From Shimia biformata (GTDB lineage Bacteria > Pseudomonadota > Alphaproteobacteria > Rhodobacterales > Rhodobacteraceae): 64,000 bases of DNA. Below are positions 51,044 to 60,773 of this stretch, one piece after another. The DNA lies in contig NZ_JAFEJK010000002.1 in the NCBI RefSeq assembly GCF_016888515.1, positions 129,868 to 193,867 on the forward strand, given 5' to 3'. Made by a program: the position numbers and the translations under genes. The notes under the pieces are model-generated. The model did no database searches, was not told the origin of the DNA, and saw nothing but the letters and a program-made list of their open reading frames with translations. The first letter of the stretch is position 1; every line of letters begins with the position of its first letter.

Positions 51044-51865
51044 GTGATCCGGCGCTTCATGATCGGTTTTTGCGTGGTCAGCGCGCTGATTTCGACCCCG
51101 CTGGGGGCCGAGGGGCCGAAGCCCTTTCCCGATTTCAAGGCGAAACGGGTGAAACCGCCAAAACCCGGCACCGCCAAACGCATCACCGTCCAGATCGAGC
51201 CCGCGCCTGTGGTCGCGCCCAAGCCCAAGGCAACGGCCGATGCCGGCACCACAAAGGCCAAGGACGCGCCACCGGGATCGCGCTATGCCTGGTTCTGGGA
51301 GACGATCTCGCCCGAGATGGCACAATCCGCGCCCGGACGCCTGCAAAAAGCGCTGGACCTGTTGTCGGCGCCGCCGGGGGGCGAACCCGTCGCCGCGCCG
51401 CGTCTGCAGTTCCTGGCCGAGATCGCGCGGCGCCACGGGGTCGATATCCTGAAGTCCACCGTCGGGACCGAGGTGTCGCCGGCGCTTGTCCTGGCAATGA
51501 TATCGGTCGAAAGCTCGGGGCGGGTGGATGCGGTCAGCAGCGCCGGCGCGCAGGGGTTGATGCAGCTCATGCCGGCCACTGCCGCGCGTTTCGGTGTCCC
51601 GGAAGATCCCGATGCCGCGGATAATATCCGTGGCGGCGTGGCTTTCCTGAACTTCCTGATGAGCGAATTTGACCGAGACCCGATCCTTGTCCTTGCCGGC
51701 TATAATGCCGGTGAGAACGCGGTAAAGGGACATTCCGGCGTGCCGCCCTTTGCCGAAACACGCGATTACGTGCCCAAGGTGCTGGCCGCCTATGCGGTCG
51801 CGCGCGGCCTGTGCCGCACCCCGCCGGAACTGATCACGGACGGCTGTGTCTTTGCCACCAACTGA
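51044..51865 (+). CDS. Lytic transglycosylase (SLT domain)
   Basis: 273 aa secreted peptidoglycan hydrolase. Signal peptide MIRRFMIGFCVVSALISTPLGA, a Pro/Lys-rich linker (residues 30-75), then the SLT domain with catalytic Glu in MISVESSGRVDAVS, GLMQLMPATAARFGV and LAGYNAGENAV. The start is GTG 51044 or the ATG at 51059. It neighbours the pilus locus but diverges from it; a role in opening the cell wall for the Tad machine is possible but unproven. Confidence 0.88.
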   Translation: MIRRFMIGFCVVSALISTPLGAEGPKPFPDFKAKRVKPPKPGTAKRITVQIEPAPVVAPKPKATADAGTTKAKDAPPGSRYAWFWETISPEMAQSAPGRLQKALDLLSAPPGGEPVAAPRLQFLAEIARRHGVDILKSTVGTEVSPALVLAMISVESSGRVDAVSSAGAQGLMQLMPATAARFGVPEDPDAADNIRGGVAFLNFLMSEFDRDPILVLAGYNAGENAVKGHSGVPPFAETRDYVPKVLAAYAVARGLCRTPPELITDGCVFATN

Positions 51866-51894
51866 CCCGGTCGCGCGGCGACAGGTTGGCGCAT

Positions 51895-51953
51895 GGGTAT
51901 TTATGACCAGAAAAAAGCGGAACGACCGGGCTTTTTACTGGTGCAAAATACCC
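51895..51953. repeat. Large imperfect inverted repeat between convergent genes
   Basis: Arms 51895-51918 (GGGTATTTATGACCAG then AAAAAAGC) and 51930-51953 (GCTTTTT, ACTGGTGC, AAAATACCC) pair almost end to end around an 11-nt loop. Probable bidirectional terminator, related to the repeat at 32817-32842. Confidence 0.55.
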
Positions 51954-51990
51954 CCGCCGGAGGCGTCCGTCCCCGAGGCGCGCGTCGCGG

Positions 51991-53364
51991 TCAGCAGTTG
52001 GGCACGTTGACAGCCAGCCCCCCCAGCGAGGTTTCCTTGTATTTCTCATGCATGTCGTGCCCGGTCTGGCGCATGGTCTCGATCACCGCATCCAGCGGCA
52101 CGAAATGGGTGCCGTCGCCGCGCAGGGACAGGCTGGCGGCGCTGACGGCCTTGATCGCGCCAAGGCCGTTTCTTTCGATGCAGGGCACCTGAACCAGGCC
52201 CTTGACCGGGTCGCAGGTCATGCCGAGGTGGTGTTCCAGCGCGATCTCGGCGGCGTTTTCCACCTGTTCGGGCGTGCCGCCCATCACCGCGCACAGGCCC
52301 GCCGCCGCCATCGCCGAGGCGCTGCCGACCTCGGCCTGGCACCCGGCTTCGGCGCCCGAGATCGAGGCATTGTATTTCACCAGCCCGCCGATGGCGGCGG
52401 CGGTCAGCAGAAACTCGTCGATCCGCGACGCGGTTGCGCCGGGGACGTGGTCGAGCCAGTAGCGGATCACAGCGGGCACCACTCCGGCCGCGCCGTTTGT
52501 GGGGGCGGTGACGACTTGCCCTCCTGCGGCGTTTTCCTCGTTCACGGCCATGGCATAGGCGCTGATCCAGTCGTTGATCGTATGCGGCGCCGAGAGGTTC
52601 ATGCCGCGTTCCGCCAGAAGCGCGTCGTGGATCGCCTTGGCGCGTCGTTTCACGTTCAGCCCGCCGGGAAGGGTGCCGTCGGTGGAAAGCCCGCGGTCGA
52701 TACAGTCGTTCATCACTTCCCAGACGCGGGCGACGCCGGTGCGAAACCCCTCGACCCCATTGCGCGAGACCTCGTTGGCGCGTTTCATCTCGGCAATCGA
52801 CTTGCCCGATGTCCGGGCCATGTCGAGCATTTCCTGGGCGGTCTTGAACGGGAAGGGCACAGGGGCGCCTTCGTCCGTGTCCTTGCCGGCGGCAAGTTCG
52901 GCGGCGCTCATCACGAAGCCGCCGCCGATGGAATAGAAGGTCTCCTGCAGGATGACGTCGCCCTGTGCATCGGTCGCCATCAGGATCATGCCGTTGGCAT
53001 GGCCGGGCAGGGCGGGGCCGTAGTCGAACAGAAGGTCGGTATCGGGATCGAAGGTCATCGGGGGCAGGTCCTCGGGGGTGACCTGACGGGTTTCGCGGAT
53101 GTGGGCCAACGTTTCTTCTGCGCGGGCGGCGTCGTAGCTGTCAGGCAGGAACCCGGCGAGGCCGAGGATGGTGGCGCGGTCGGTGGCATGGCCGACGCCG
53201 GTGAAGGCCAGCGAACCATGCAGAGACGCGCGCAGGCCATGCACGGCGAAGGGTGCCTTGCGGATCATGTCGAGGAAACGCGCGGCCGCCACCATCGGCC
53301 CCATCGTGTGGGAGGAGGACGGACCGACGCCGATCTTGAACATGTCGAACACGGAGAGAAACAT
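51991..53364 (-). CDS. sdaA: L-serine ammonia-lyase (iron-sulfur type)
   Basis: 457 aa single-chain L-serine dehydratase. The N-terminal domain begins [23 protein letters not shown]. The catalytic domain has [39 protein letters not shown] and the C-terminal segment, with cysteines for the 4Fe-4S cluster. Converts serine to pyruvate and ammonia. Start ATG 53364 overlaps the GST stop (ATGA). Confidence 0.95.
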   Translation of the reverse strand: MFLSVFDMFKIGVGPSSSHTMGPMVAAARFLDMIRKAPFAVHGLRASLHGSLAFTGVGHATDRATILGLAGFLPDSYDAARAEETLAHIRETRQVTPEDLPPMTFDPDTDLLFDYGPALPGHANGMILMATDAQGDVILQETFYSIGGGFVMSAAELAAGKDTDEGAPVPFPFKTAQEMLDMARTSGKSIAEMKRANEVSRNGVEGFRTGVARVWEVMNDCIDRGLSTDGTLPGGLNVKRRAKAIHDALLAERGMNLSAPHTINDWISAYAMAVNEENAAGGQVVTAPTNGAAGVVPAVIRYWLDHVPGATASRIDEFLLTAAAIGGLVKYNASISGAEAGCQAEVGSASAMAAAGLCAVMGGTPEQVENAAEIALEHHLGMTCDPVKGLVQVPCIERNGLGAIKAVSAASLSLRGDGTHFVPLDAVIETMRQTGHDMHEKYKETSLGGLAVNVPNC

Positions 53365-54068
53365 CAGGTGGGGCTTCCTTCGGGGGGATTGGGAAAAGTG
53401 GGGGCGCTGAACGGGGTTGGGCCCAGCCCCTCGGCCTTGGCCACGCGGATCGCGGCGGGGCGGGTGTCAAGGCGGCGGGCAAGGGCGTGCAGGCCGGGAT
53501 AGGTGTCTAGGTTGAACCAATCTGTATCGCCGCGCGGATAAAGCGCCATCCAGCGCAACGTGGCGGCCATATAGCAGTCGAGGATCGAGGGTGTGGCGGC
53601 GTTGAACCAGTTTTGGCCAGACCCGGCCAGGGTCTCGAACAGGGCAAGGCCGCGTTGCAGGATGCGGCGGGTCTGCGTGATCAGTGCCAATTGCGCGGCC
53701 GGGTCTGCGCCGACATATTGGTCTGGATAAAAGGTCTGGCGTAGGGCGCTGTGGTGGGTGTTTGACATATAAGTCAGCCACGACAGGAACGCTCCGCGTT
53801 CGGGGCTGGAGGGTGGAGGTGCCATCAACCCGGTCCGTTCGGTCAGCCACAACAGGATCGCGGCGGTCTCAAACAGGGTGCCGCCCGGGGTCTCAAGCGC
53901 CGGGATCAGTCCGGCGGGATTGATACGGCGATAGTCTTCCGTCTTTTGTTCCTGCCGGGCGCGATCGACCAGTCGGGTGTCATAGGGCAGACCCATCTCT
54001 TCCAGCGCCAGCCGGATGATCACCGAGGCGTTGTCGGGGGCATAGTAGAGACAGAGGCGCGATTCCAT
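53364..54068 (-). CDS. Glutathione S-transferase family protein
   Basis: 234 aa. The N-terminal thioredoxin-like domain (LCLYYAPDNASVIIRLALEEMGLPYD) carries the cis-Pro region NPAGLIPALETPGG, followed by an all-helical C-terminal domain. Start ATG 54068; the longer frame upstream is non-coding in character. Coupled to sdaA by ATGA. Substrate not predictable. Confidence 0.87.
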   Translation of the reverse strand: MESRLCLYYAPDNASVIIRLALEEMGLPYDTRLVDRARQEQKTEDYRRINPAGLIPALETPGGTLFETAAILLWLTERTGLMAPPPSSPERGAFLSWLTYMSNTHHSALRQTFYPDQYVGADPAAQLALITQTRRILQRGLALFETLAGSGQNWFNAATPSILDCYMAATLRWMALYPRGDTDWFNLDTYPGLHALARRLDTRPAAIRVAKAEGLGPTPFSAPTFPNPPEGSPT

Positions 54069-54315
54069 GGTCGCGAGATTAGGCGCCCCGCATTTCCGCG
54101 TCAGTCCCAAAGCGACATTTCTTTTGTCATTGGCGCAAACCCGACGTCGCCGTTTGGATTTCAATTGGCGCCCGGCGTGGAGCCAGGCGGCGTCAGGAGT
54201 TCCCCGCACGGCCCGGCCCCGACAACATTATTCCGCCCTCAGGCCGGGAAATCCCCCCTCGCGCCTTGGCGCGGCATTCCTTATAAGGTTTTCAACGCAA
54301 TACGGAGACTCGCCC

Positions 54316-55104
54316 ATGACCGGAGAACTGTCGCCCATTGACAAGGCCAAATTCGTCGCCGCGAAACGTGCAACCGACTTTGTCGAGGACGGGATGCGGG
54401 TCGGGCTGGGAACCGGATCGACCGCCGCCTGGCTGGTGCGCTGTCTTGGGGAAATGGTGCGCGAGCAGGGGTTGCGGATAAAAGGGGTGCCGACCTCGAC
54501 CCGCACGGCGGAACTGGCGCGGGAAGTGGGGATCGAAGTGGTCAGCCTGGATGCCGCGAAGTGGCTGGATGTCACGATTGACGGTGCAGATGAATTCGAC
54601 GGCCAGCTGAACCTTATCAAGGGCGGCGGCGGGGCGCTGTTGCAGGAAAAGATCGTCGCCACCGCATCGGACCAGATGGTGGTGATCGCCGATGCCGGAA
54701 AAGAGGTCGAGACGCTGGGCGCCTTCCCGCTTCCGGTCGAGGTGATCCCGTTCGGCTGGCAGACCACGCAGGCGCTGATCGAGGAAACGCTGGTGGGGAT
54801 GAATGTACTGGGACGCACGTCGACCCTGCGGATGAACGGCGAGGCGCCCTTTATGACGGATGAGGGCAACCACATCCTTGACCTGCATGTGAAGCGGATC
54901 GGCGACCCCCGCCAACTGGCGCTTGTCCTGAACCAGATGCCGGGCGTGGTTGAAAACGGGCTTTTCATAGATATCTGTGATGCCGTGGTGGTCGGTCATG
55001 GCGACGGCCGGGTCGAGGTGCGCGACATCAACGCGGGCACCATCGAAGAGGCCATGCTGGACTTCGCGGAAGAGGACAACCTCTTCTCGGACATCGCGGA
55101 CTAG
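54316..55104 (+). CDS. rpiA: Ribose-5-phosphate isomerase A
   Basis: 262 aa. Substrate and catalytic motifs are GLGTGSTAAWLV, TIDGADEFD and IKGGGGALLQEK (catalytic Glu), with the family C-terminal DIC and VVVG block. Interconverts ribose-5-P and ribulose-5-P in the pentose phosphate pathway. Start ATG 54316 with GGAG upstream. Precedes gor by 42 bp. Confidence 0.95.
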   Translation: MTGELSPIDKAKFVAAKRATDFVEDGMRVGLGTGSTAAWLVRCLGEMVREQGLRIKGVPTSTRTAELAREVGIEVVSLDAAKWLDVTIDGADEFDGQLNLIKGGGGALLQEKIVATASDQMVVIADAGKEVETLGAFPLPVEVIPFGWQTTQALIEETLVGMNVLGRTSTLRMNGEAPFMTDEGNHILDLHVKRIGDPRQLALVLNQMPGVVENGLFIDICDAVVVGHGDGRVEVRDINAGTIEEAMLDFAEEDNLFSDIAD

Positions 55105-55146
55105 AACAGGCCGGGGCACGAAACCGGCGCGATACGGGAAATAACC

Positions 55147-56502
55147 ATGTCATTTGACTATGATCTTTTTGTCATCGGGGGCGGCTCCGGTGGCGTCAGG
55201 GCCGCGCGGGTCGCGGCGCAGGAAGGGGCGCATGTGGCGCTGGCGGAAGAGGACCGCTATGGCGGCACCTGCGTGATCCGGGGCTGCGTGCCCAAGAAGC
55301 TGATGGTGTTTGCTTCGGAATATTCCGGCATGGTCGAGGACGCCGCCAGCTATGGCTGGCAGATCGAACCGGGTGTGTTTGACTGGGTGGCCTTCAAGAC
55401 CAAGCTGCATGCCGAGCTGGACCGGCTGGAAAATGTCTATCGCGGCATTTTGAAGAACAACAACGTGGTGACCTATGACCAGCGCGCGCGGCTGGTGGAT
55501 GCGCATACGGTCGAATTGGCCGATGGTCAGCAGTTCCGCGCCAAGCATATCCTGCTGGCAACCGGCGGGCGTCCGGTCACGCCTGATTTGCCGGGGGCGG
55601 AGTTGGGGATCACCTCGAACGACATCTTCCAACTTGATGCCTTGCCGAAATCCATGCTGATCGTCGGCGGCGGCTATATCGCCTGCGAGTTTGCCGGGAT
55701 CATGAACGGGCTGGGCGTCGAGACCACGCAATATTACCGCGGGGCGCAAATCCTGCGAGGCTTCGACGAAGAAGCGCGCGGACTGATTTGCGAGGAAATG
55801 TGCCAGCGCGGGGTCGATGTGCATCTGGGGACCAATGTCCTTGAGATGCGCAAAGAGGGCAACGGCATCCGGGTCAAGGCCACCAACGGGACCGAGCGGG
55901 TCTTTGACGCGGTGATGTTCGCGACGGGCCGCAAGCCCAACACCGATGGCCTTGGTCTGGAAGAGATCGGTGTCGAACTGGGGCGCAGCGGGCAGGTGGT
56001 CGTCGATGACTATAGCCAGACCGCCGTGCCGTCGGTCTATGCCGTGGGTGACGTGACCGACCGGGTGAACCTGACGCCGGTGGCGATCCGCGAGGGCATG
56101 GCCTTTGTGGAAACCGTGTTCAAGGGTAACCCGACCAAGCCCGATCACGAGCTGATCCCGACCGCGATCTTTACCCAGCCCGAGTTTGGCACCGTGGGTC
56201 TGAGCGAGGAAGAGGCGCGCGATCAAGAACCGATCGAGGTCTATGCCACCAGCTTCAAACCGATGCAGCAAAGTTTCGCGGGCCGGTCCGAACGGGTCCT
56301 GATGAAGCTGATCGTATCGAAGGCCACCCGCAAGGTTCTTGGCTGTCATATCGTTGCGCCGGGCGCGGGCGAGATGATCCAGCTGGCGGGCATTGCCGTG
56401 AAGATGGGCGCAACCAAGGAAGATTTCGACCGCACGGTTGCGGTGCATCCGACCATGTCGGAAGAAATCGTGACGATGAAGACTCCGGTGCGTTCGGGTT
56501 GA
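55147..56502 (+). CDS. gor: Glutathione-disulfide reductase
   Basis: 451 aa flavoprotein. FAD motif IGGGSGGVRAAR, redox-active Cys42-x4-Cys47 (GGTCVIRGCVPKK), NADPH motif VGGGYIACEFAG and the active-site His434 (VAVHPTMSEE). Keeps glutathione reduced with NADPH in the cytosol. It is co-directional with rpiA. Confidence 0.94.
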   Translation: MSFDYDLFVIGGGSGGVRAARVAAQEGAHVALAEEDRYGGTCVIRGCVPKKLMVFASEYSGMVEDAASYGWQIEPGVFDWVAFKTKLHAELDRLENVYRGILKNNNVVTYDQRARLVDAHTVELADGQQFRAKHILLATGGRPVTPDLPGAELGITSNDIFQLDALPKSMLIVGGGYIACEFAGIMNGLGVETTQYYRGAQILRGFDEEARGLICEEMCQRGVDVHLGTNVLEMRKEGNGIRVKATNGTERVFDAVMFATGRKPNTDGLGLEEIGVELGRSGQVVVDDYSQTAVPSVYAVGDVTDRVNLTPVAIREGMAFVETVFKGNPTKPDHELIPTAIFTQPEFGTVGLSEEEARDQEPIEVYATSFKPMQQSFAGRSERVLMKLIVSKATRKVLGCHIVAPGAGEMIQLAGIAVKMGATKEDFDRTVAVHPTMSEEIVTMKTPVRSG

Positions 56503-56571
56503 ATTTTGCCGCGTAAGGCTCAATTTTGGGTCAGACGCTTATGCGACAGATGAAAGAGGGGATGATCCTTA

Positions 56572-57729
56572 ATGGCAGGTAACAGTGGCGGCCCCTGGGG
56601 GGGCGGCGGAAACCAGGGAGGCGGCGGCAATCGCGGCGGCCGTGGCGATCAGGGGGGCGGCAACAACGGTGGCCGCAGACCTCCGGGCGACGATGGCCCG
56701 CAGATCCCGGATATCGACGAGTTGATGAAGAAGGGCCAGGATCAGCTGCGCGTCCTCATGGGCGGGCGCGGCGGTCAGGGTGGTGGCCGCAATGGTGGCA
56801 CCCCCGGCGGTGGCGGCGGCGCGCCGAAGTTCACCCGCACGACTGTCGGGCTGGGCATCCTGGGTGCCGGTGTCCTGTGGGCGCTGGCCAGCTTCTATAC
56901 GGTGAAGCCCGAGGAACGATCGGTCGAACTGTTCCTTGGCAAGTATTACGCGACCGGCAACCCCGGTCTGAACTTCGCCCCCTGGCCTGTGGTCAGTGCC
57001 GAGGTGATCCCGGTGACGCGCGAACAGACCGAGGATATCCCGTCCTCGGGACGAGCCGGTGACGGGCTGATGCTGACGGGTGACGAGAACATCGTCGATA
57101 TCGACTTCCAGGTGGTCTGGAACATCTCGGACCCGGCGCAATACCTGTTCAACCTGCGCGATCCGCAGGAAACGATCCGCGCAGTGTCGGAATCGGCCAT
57201 GCGTGAGATCATCGCGCAATCGGCGCTGGCGCCGATCCTGAACCGGGACCGGGACATCATTGCCGACCGTCTGAAGGAATTGGTCCAGGAAACGCTGGAC
57301 AGCTATAACTCGGGCGTGAATGTCGTGCGGGTGAACTTTGATGGTGCCGATCCGCCCGAACCGGTGAAGGACAGCTTCCGCGAAGTGCAATCGGCGTCGC
57401 AAGAGCGTGACCGCTTGCAGAAACAGGCGGATGCCTATGCCAACCGTGTGCTTGCCGGTGCGCGGGGTGAGGCGGCGCAGGTTCTGGAAGAGGCCGAAGC
57501 CTATCGTGCGCAGGTCGTGAACGAAGCGCAGGGTGAGGCCAGCCGGTTCTCGGCCGTGCTGGACGAATACCGGAAAGCGCCCGAAGTCACGCGCAAGCGG
57601 CTCTATCTTGAAACCATGGAAGAGGTTCTGGGCGGCGTGGACAAGGTCATCATCGACGAACAGACCGGTGGTCAGGGTGTCGTGCCCTACCTGCCGCTGA
57701 ACGAACTCAAGAAGAAGGAGGCCAACTGA
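56572..57729 (+). CDS. hflK: FtsH protease modulator HflK
   Basis: 385 aa. A Gly/Asn-rich N-terminal tail (residues 1-80), one membrane helix (GLGILGAGVLWALASFY), then the SPFH domain and a helical region. HflK and HflC form a large membrane cage around FtsH. Start ATG 56572. It overlaps hflC by TGATG. The 69-bp gap after gor holds no clear structure. Confidence 0.93.
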   Translation: MAGNSGGPWGGGGNQGGGGNRGGRGDQGGGNNGGRRPPGDDGPQIPDIDELMKKGQDQLRVLMGGRGGQGGGRNGGTPGGGGGAPKFTRTTVGLGILGAGVLWALASFYTVKPEERSVELFLGKYYATGNPGLNFAPWPVVSAEVIPVTREQTEDIPSSGRAGDGLMLTGDENIVDIDFQVVWNISDPAQYLFNLRDPQETIRAVSESAMREIIAQSALAPILNRDRDIIADRLKELVQETLDSYNSGVNVVRVNFDGADPPEPVKDSFREVQSASQERDRLQKQADAYANRVLAGARGEAAQVLEEAEAYRAQVVNEAQGEASRFSAVLDEYRKAPEVTRKRLYLETMEEVLGGVDKVIIDEQTGGQGVVPYLPLNELKKKEAN

Positions 57730-58613
57730 TGCGCCGCACAACCTATCTTCTGCCGATCCTCGTTCTGGCCATTGTCGGTGTACTGTCCGCGATCTTTATC
57801 GTGGATGAACGCGAAAAGGCGCTTGTCCTGCAATTCGGTCGTGTCGTGACCGTCAAGGAAGACCCGGGTCTGGCCTTCAAGATCCCGCTGATTCAGGAAG
57901 TCGTGACCTATGACGACCGTATCCTCAGCCGCGAGGTCGGCCCGCTTGAGGTGACGCCATCGGATGACCGCCGTCTGGTCGTCGATGCCTTTGCGCGTTA
58001 CCGGATTTCCGATGTGGAACGCTTCCGTCAGGCCGTCGGTACCGGCGGGATCGAGCAGGGCGAACGCCGCCTTGATGCGATCCTGCGTGCCCAGACCCGC
58101 GAGGTTCTGGGTAAGGTGTCTTCAAATGACATCCTGTCGACCGACCGGGCTGCACTGATGCTGGAAATTCGCAACAACGCGATCCTCGAAGCCCGCGCGC
58201 TGGGTCTTGAGGTGATCGACGTGCGGCTGAAGCGCACCGATCTGCCGCAGGCCAACCTTGAAGCGACCTTTGCCCGGATGCGGGCGGAACGTGAACGGGA
58301 AGCCGCGGACGAGATCGCGCGCGGTGAGGAAGCCGCCCAGCGGGTCCGCGCGCAGGCCGACCGGACGGTGGTCGAGCTGGTCTCGGATGCCCGCCGCCAG
58401 TCGGAGATTGCCCGTGGTGAAGCCGATGCCGAACGCAACGCGATCTTTGCAGAAGCCTATGGCGCGGATCAGGAGTTCTTTGAATTCTACCGTTCGCTGT
58501 CGGCCTATCGCAAGTCGCTGACCGGGTCGAACTCGTCGATGGTGATCTCGCCTACATCCGATTTCTTCAACTACCTGAAGTCGGATACCGGCAAGGCGTC
58601 CGGCAGCGAATGA
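57729..58613 (+). CDS. hflC: FtsH protease modulator HflC
   Basis: 294 aa. N-terminal membrane helix (LLPILVLAIVGVLSAIFIV), SPFH domain (EKALVLQFGRVVTV, RRLVVDAFARYRI) and a coiled-coil with Arg/Glu/Ala repeats. Partner of HflK. Start overlaps the hflK stop, and its own stop overlaps the small DUF2065 gene. Confidence 0.94.
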   Translation: MRRTTYLLPILVLAIVGVLSAIFIVDEREKALVLQFGRVVTVKEDPGLAFKIPLIQEVVTYDDRILSREVGPLEVTPSDDRRLVVDAFARYRISDVERFRQAVGTGGIEQGERRLDAILRAQTREVLGKVSSNDILSTDRAALMLEIRNNAILEARALGLEVIDVRLKRTDLPQANLEATFARMRAEREREAADEIARGEEAAQRVRAQADRTVVELVSDARRQSEIARGEADAERNAIFAEAYGADQEFFEFYRSLSAYRKSLTGSNSSMVISPTSDFFNYLKSDTGKASGSE

Positions 58614-58807
58614 TCGCGACGGCGCTTCTGGCCATTGGCCTGGTATTGGTTGTGGAGGGGCTGGTCTATGCACTGGCCCCTTCGCTTGTCGAGGACCTGC
58701 TGGCGGCGCTGAGGGCGCTGCCCGAAGAACAGCGGCGCATCCTTGGGCTGGCAGCATTGGGCGTCGGCGTGGCGCTGGTCTGGCTGGCGCATGCGCTGGG
58801 GGTTTGA
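58610..58807 (+). CDS. DUF2065 small membrane protein
   Basis: 65 aa with two hydrophobic helices (ATALLAIGLVLVVEGLVYAL and ILGLAALGVGVALVWLAHAL) around a short polar loop. It regularly follows hflC in proteobacteria. Coupled to hflC by ATGA; presumably an accessory of the HflKC-FtsH complex. Confidence 0.88.
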   Translation: MIATALLAIGLVLVVEGLVYALAPSLVEDLLAALRALPEEQRRILGLAALGVGVALVWLAHALGV

Positions 58808-59059
58808 CTGCGGCAATGCCCCCTGCCGTTCGGCGCAACAGGCGGTTTCCCGCCGTGTCGGGCCCGATTTCACACCGATTTCACGCCGCCCTCACATTCA
58901 ATTGTTAAATCTTTCGTTAGGTTGTGTTGCGCCCCTGCGATCCTAGATACACTGTTGGTTAACGCGTTTCGCAATAGGCTTGGCCCACAGGTCGGTTTCG
59001 AAACGCTTCAACAACGCCCCGCATGTGGGGGACAAAATGTGTATGAGGAGTACAGAGCG

Positions 59060-60541
59060 TTGAATGGACAAACTCTCAGTGCAGGGCATGTTGCGGATCG
59101 CGGATTGCTGGTTCAGCTGCGGGCCACGTGGCTGACCCTGCTGGCCGCGGTTCTGGTCATTGCGCAGACGATGACCGCGCAGGCCCATTCCGAAGATTTT
59201 GCGGAGCTGGCGGAAAACGTCAGTGACGCGGTTGTTAACATCACCACCTCGACCGTGGTCGCGGGGCGCACCGGGCCGCAAGGCATTGTCCCGGAAGGCT
59301 CGCCGTTTGAGGATTTCTTCCGTGAATTCCAGGACCGCCAGGGCAATGGTGACCGCCCGCGCCGGACCTCGGCGCTGGGTTCGGGCTTCGTGATTTCCGA
59401 AGATGGCTACGTGGTGACGAACAACCACGTGATCGAAGGCGCGGACGAGATCCTGATCGAGTTCTTCTCGGGTGAGGAACTGCCGGCGACTCTGGTCGGA
59501 CGCGATCCCAACACCGACATCGCGCTGTTGAAGGTCGAGACCGACAAGCCGCTGAAGTTCGTGCAGTTCGGAGACAGCGACCTGGCGCGCGTCGGGGACT
59601 GGGTGATGGCGATGGGCAACCCGCTGGGACAGGGGTTCTCGGTTTCTGCCGGGATCGTGTCGGCCCGCAACCGGGCATTGTCGGGCACCTATGACGACTA
59701 CATCCAGACCGATGCCGCCATCAACCGGGGCAACTCGGGTGGTCCGCTGTTCAACATGGAGGGTGAGGTGATCGGCGTGAATACCGCGATCCTGTCGCCT
59801 AATGGCGGGTCGATCGGGATTGGGTTCTCGATGGCGTCGAATGTGGTGAAACGCGTGGTCGGACAGTTGAAGGAATACGGTGAAACGCGCCGTGGCTGGC
59901 TGGGTGTGCGCATTCAGGACGTGACCGAGGACATGGTCGAGGCGATTGACGGGCTGGACCGCGTCGCCGGGGCCATGGTGACCGATGTGCCGGAAGGCCC
60001 GGCAAAAGAAGCCGGTATGCTGGCCGGTGACGTGATCCTCAGCTTCGACGGCAAGGATGTCGTCAACACGCGCGGTCTGGTCAAGATGGTCGGCAACGCG
60101 CCGGTGGGTGAAATTGTGCGCATCACCGTGCTGCGCGATGGCAAGACCCAGACGCTGAAGGTGACGCTGGGCCGCCGGGAAGAGGCCGAAGGCGCCGTGC
60201 CTGCCGCCGCCGAGAAGCCGATGGATGACGACAGCCGCAAAAGCGCCGAGATCCTGGGCCTGACCATTGCGCCGCTGACTGATGCGCTGCGCGGTGAACT
60301 GGGCCTGTCGGACGACGCCGAGGGGCTGGTCGTGCAGGATGTCGACCAGACGTCGAAAGCCTGGGAAAAGGGCCTGCGCGCCGGTGACGTGCTGACCGAG
60401 GCCAGCCAGCAGGGGCTTGCCAGCATCGAGGATCTGGAAACCCGGATCGCCGAAGCGAAGGACGCCGGGCGCAAGTCGATCCTGCTTCTGGTGCGGCGCG
60501 GCGGTGAACCCCGGTTCGTGGCCTTGGCTCTGGACGAGTAG
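59060..60541 (+). CDS. DegP/HtrA-type periplasmic serine protease
   Basis: 493 aa with TTG start at 59060, nine bp after GAGGAG. A signal sequence (ATWLTLLAAVLVIAQTMTAQA) precedes the trypsin domain with His123 (TNNHVIEG), Asp153 (PNTDIALLK) and Ser226 (RGNSGGPL), followed by two PDZ domains (GWLGVRIQDVTEDM, then ILGLTIAPL). A quality-control protease/chaperone. About 250 bp of promoter DNA lies upstream, where I see no certain sigma element. Confidence 0.9.
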   Translation: MNGQTLSAGHVADRGLLVQLRATWLTLLAAVLVIAQTMTAQAHSEDFAELAENVSDAVVNITTSTVVAGRTGPQGIVPEGSPFEDFFREFQDRQGNGDRPRRTSALGSGFVISEDGYVVTNNHVIEGADEILIEFFSGEELPATLVGRDPNTDIALLKVETDKPLKFVQFGDSDLARVGDWVMAMGNPLGQGFSVSAGIVSARNRALSGTYDDYIQTDAAINRGNSGGPLFNMEGEVIGVNTAILSPNGGSIGIGFSMASNVVKRVVGQLKEYGETRRGWLGVRIQDVTEDMVEAIDGLDRVAGAMVTDVPEGPAKEAGMLAGDVILSFDGKDVVNTRGLVKMVGNAPVGEIVRITVLRDGKTQTLKVTLGRREEAEGAVPAAAEKPMDDDSRKSAEILGLTIAPLTDALRGELGLSDDAEGLVVQDVDQTSKAWEKGLRAGDVLTEASQQGLASIEDLETRIAEAKDAGRKSILLLVRRGGEPRFVALALDE

Positions 60542-60577
60542 CTAACCTGCCAGGCAGATCACAAAACGACAGTGAAG

Positions 60578-60607
60578 CGCCCCCGCAGATCATGCGGGGG
60601 CGTTTTT
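60578..60607 (+). terminator. Terminator of the degP-type gene
   Basis: 10-bp stem CGCCCCCGCA/TGCGGGGGCG, 5-nt loop, then TTTTT, 37 bp after the stop. Confidence 0.9.
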
Positions 60608-60773
60608 GCATTCGTGCCGTTCAGGGTATTCGCAGGATTTGGGGCATGAAATGGCAAGACATAGAATGACCCAAGGAAGGTGTCCGCCATGACACAGCCT
60701 CTAGCCCGGCCAGTTTCACTGACAAGGCGACACTTGGCGCGCGTCCCGCAAAATCGTCAGGCCGCGTGGCCGG

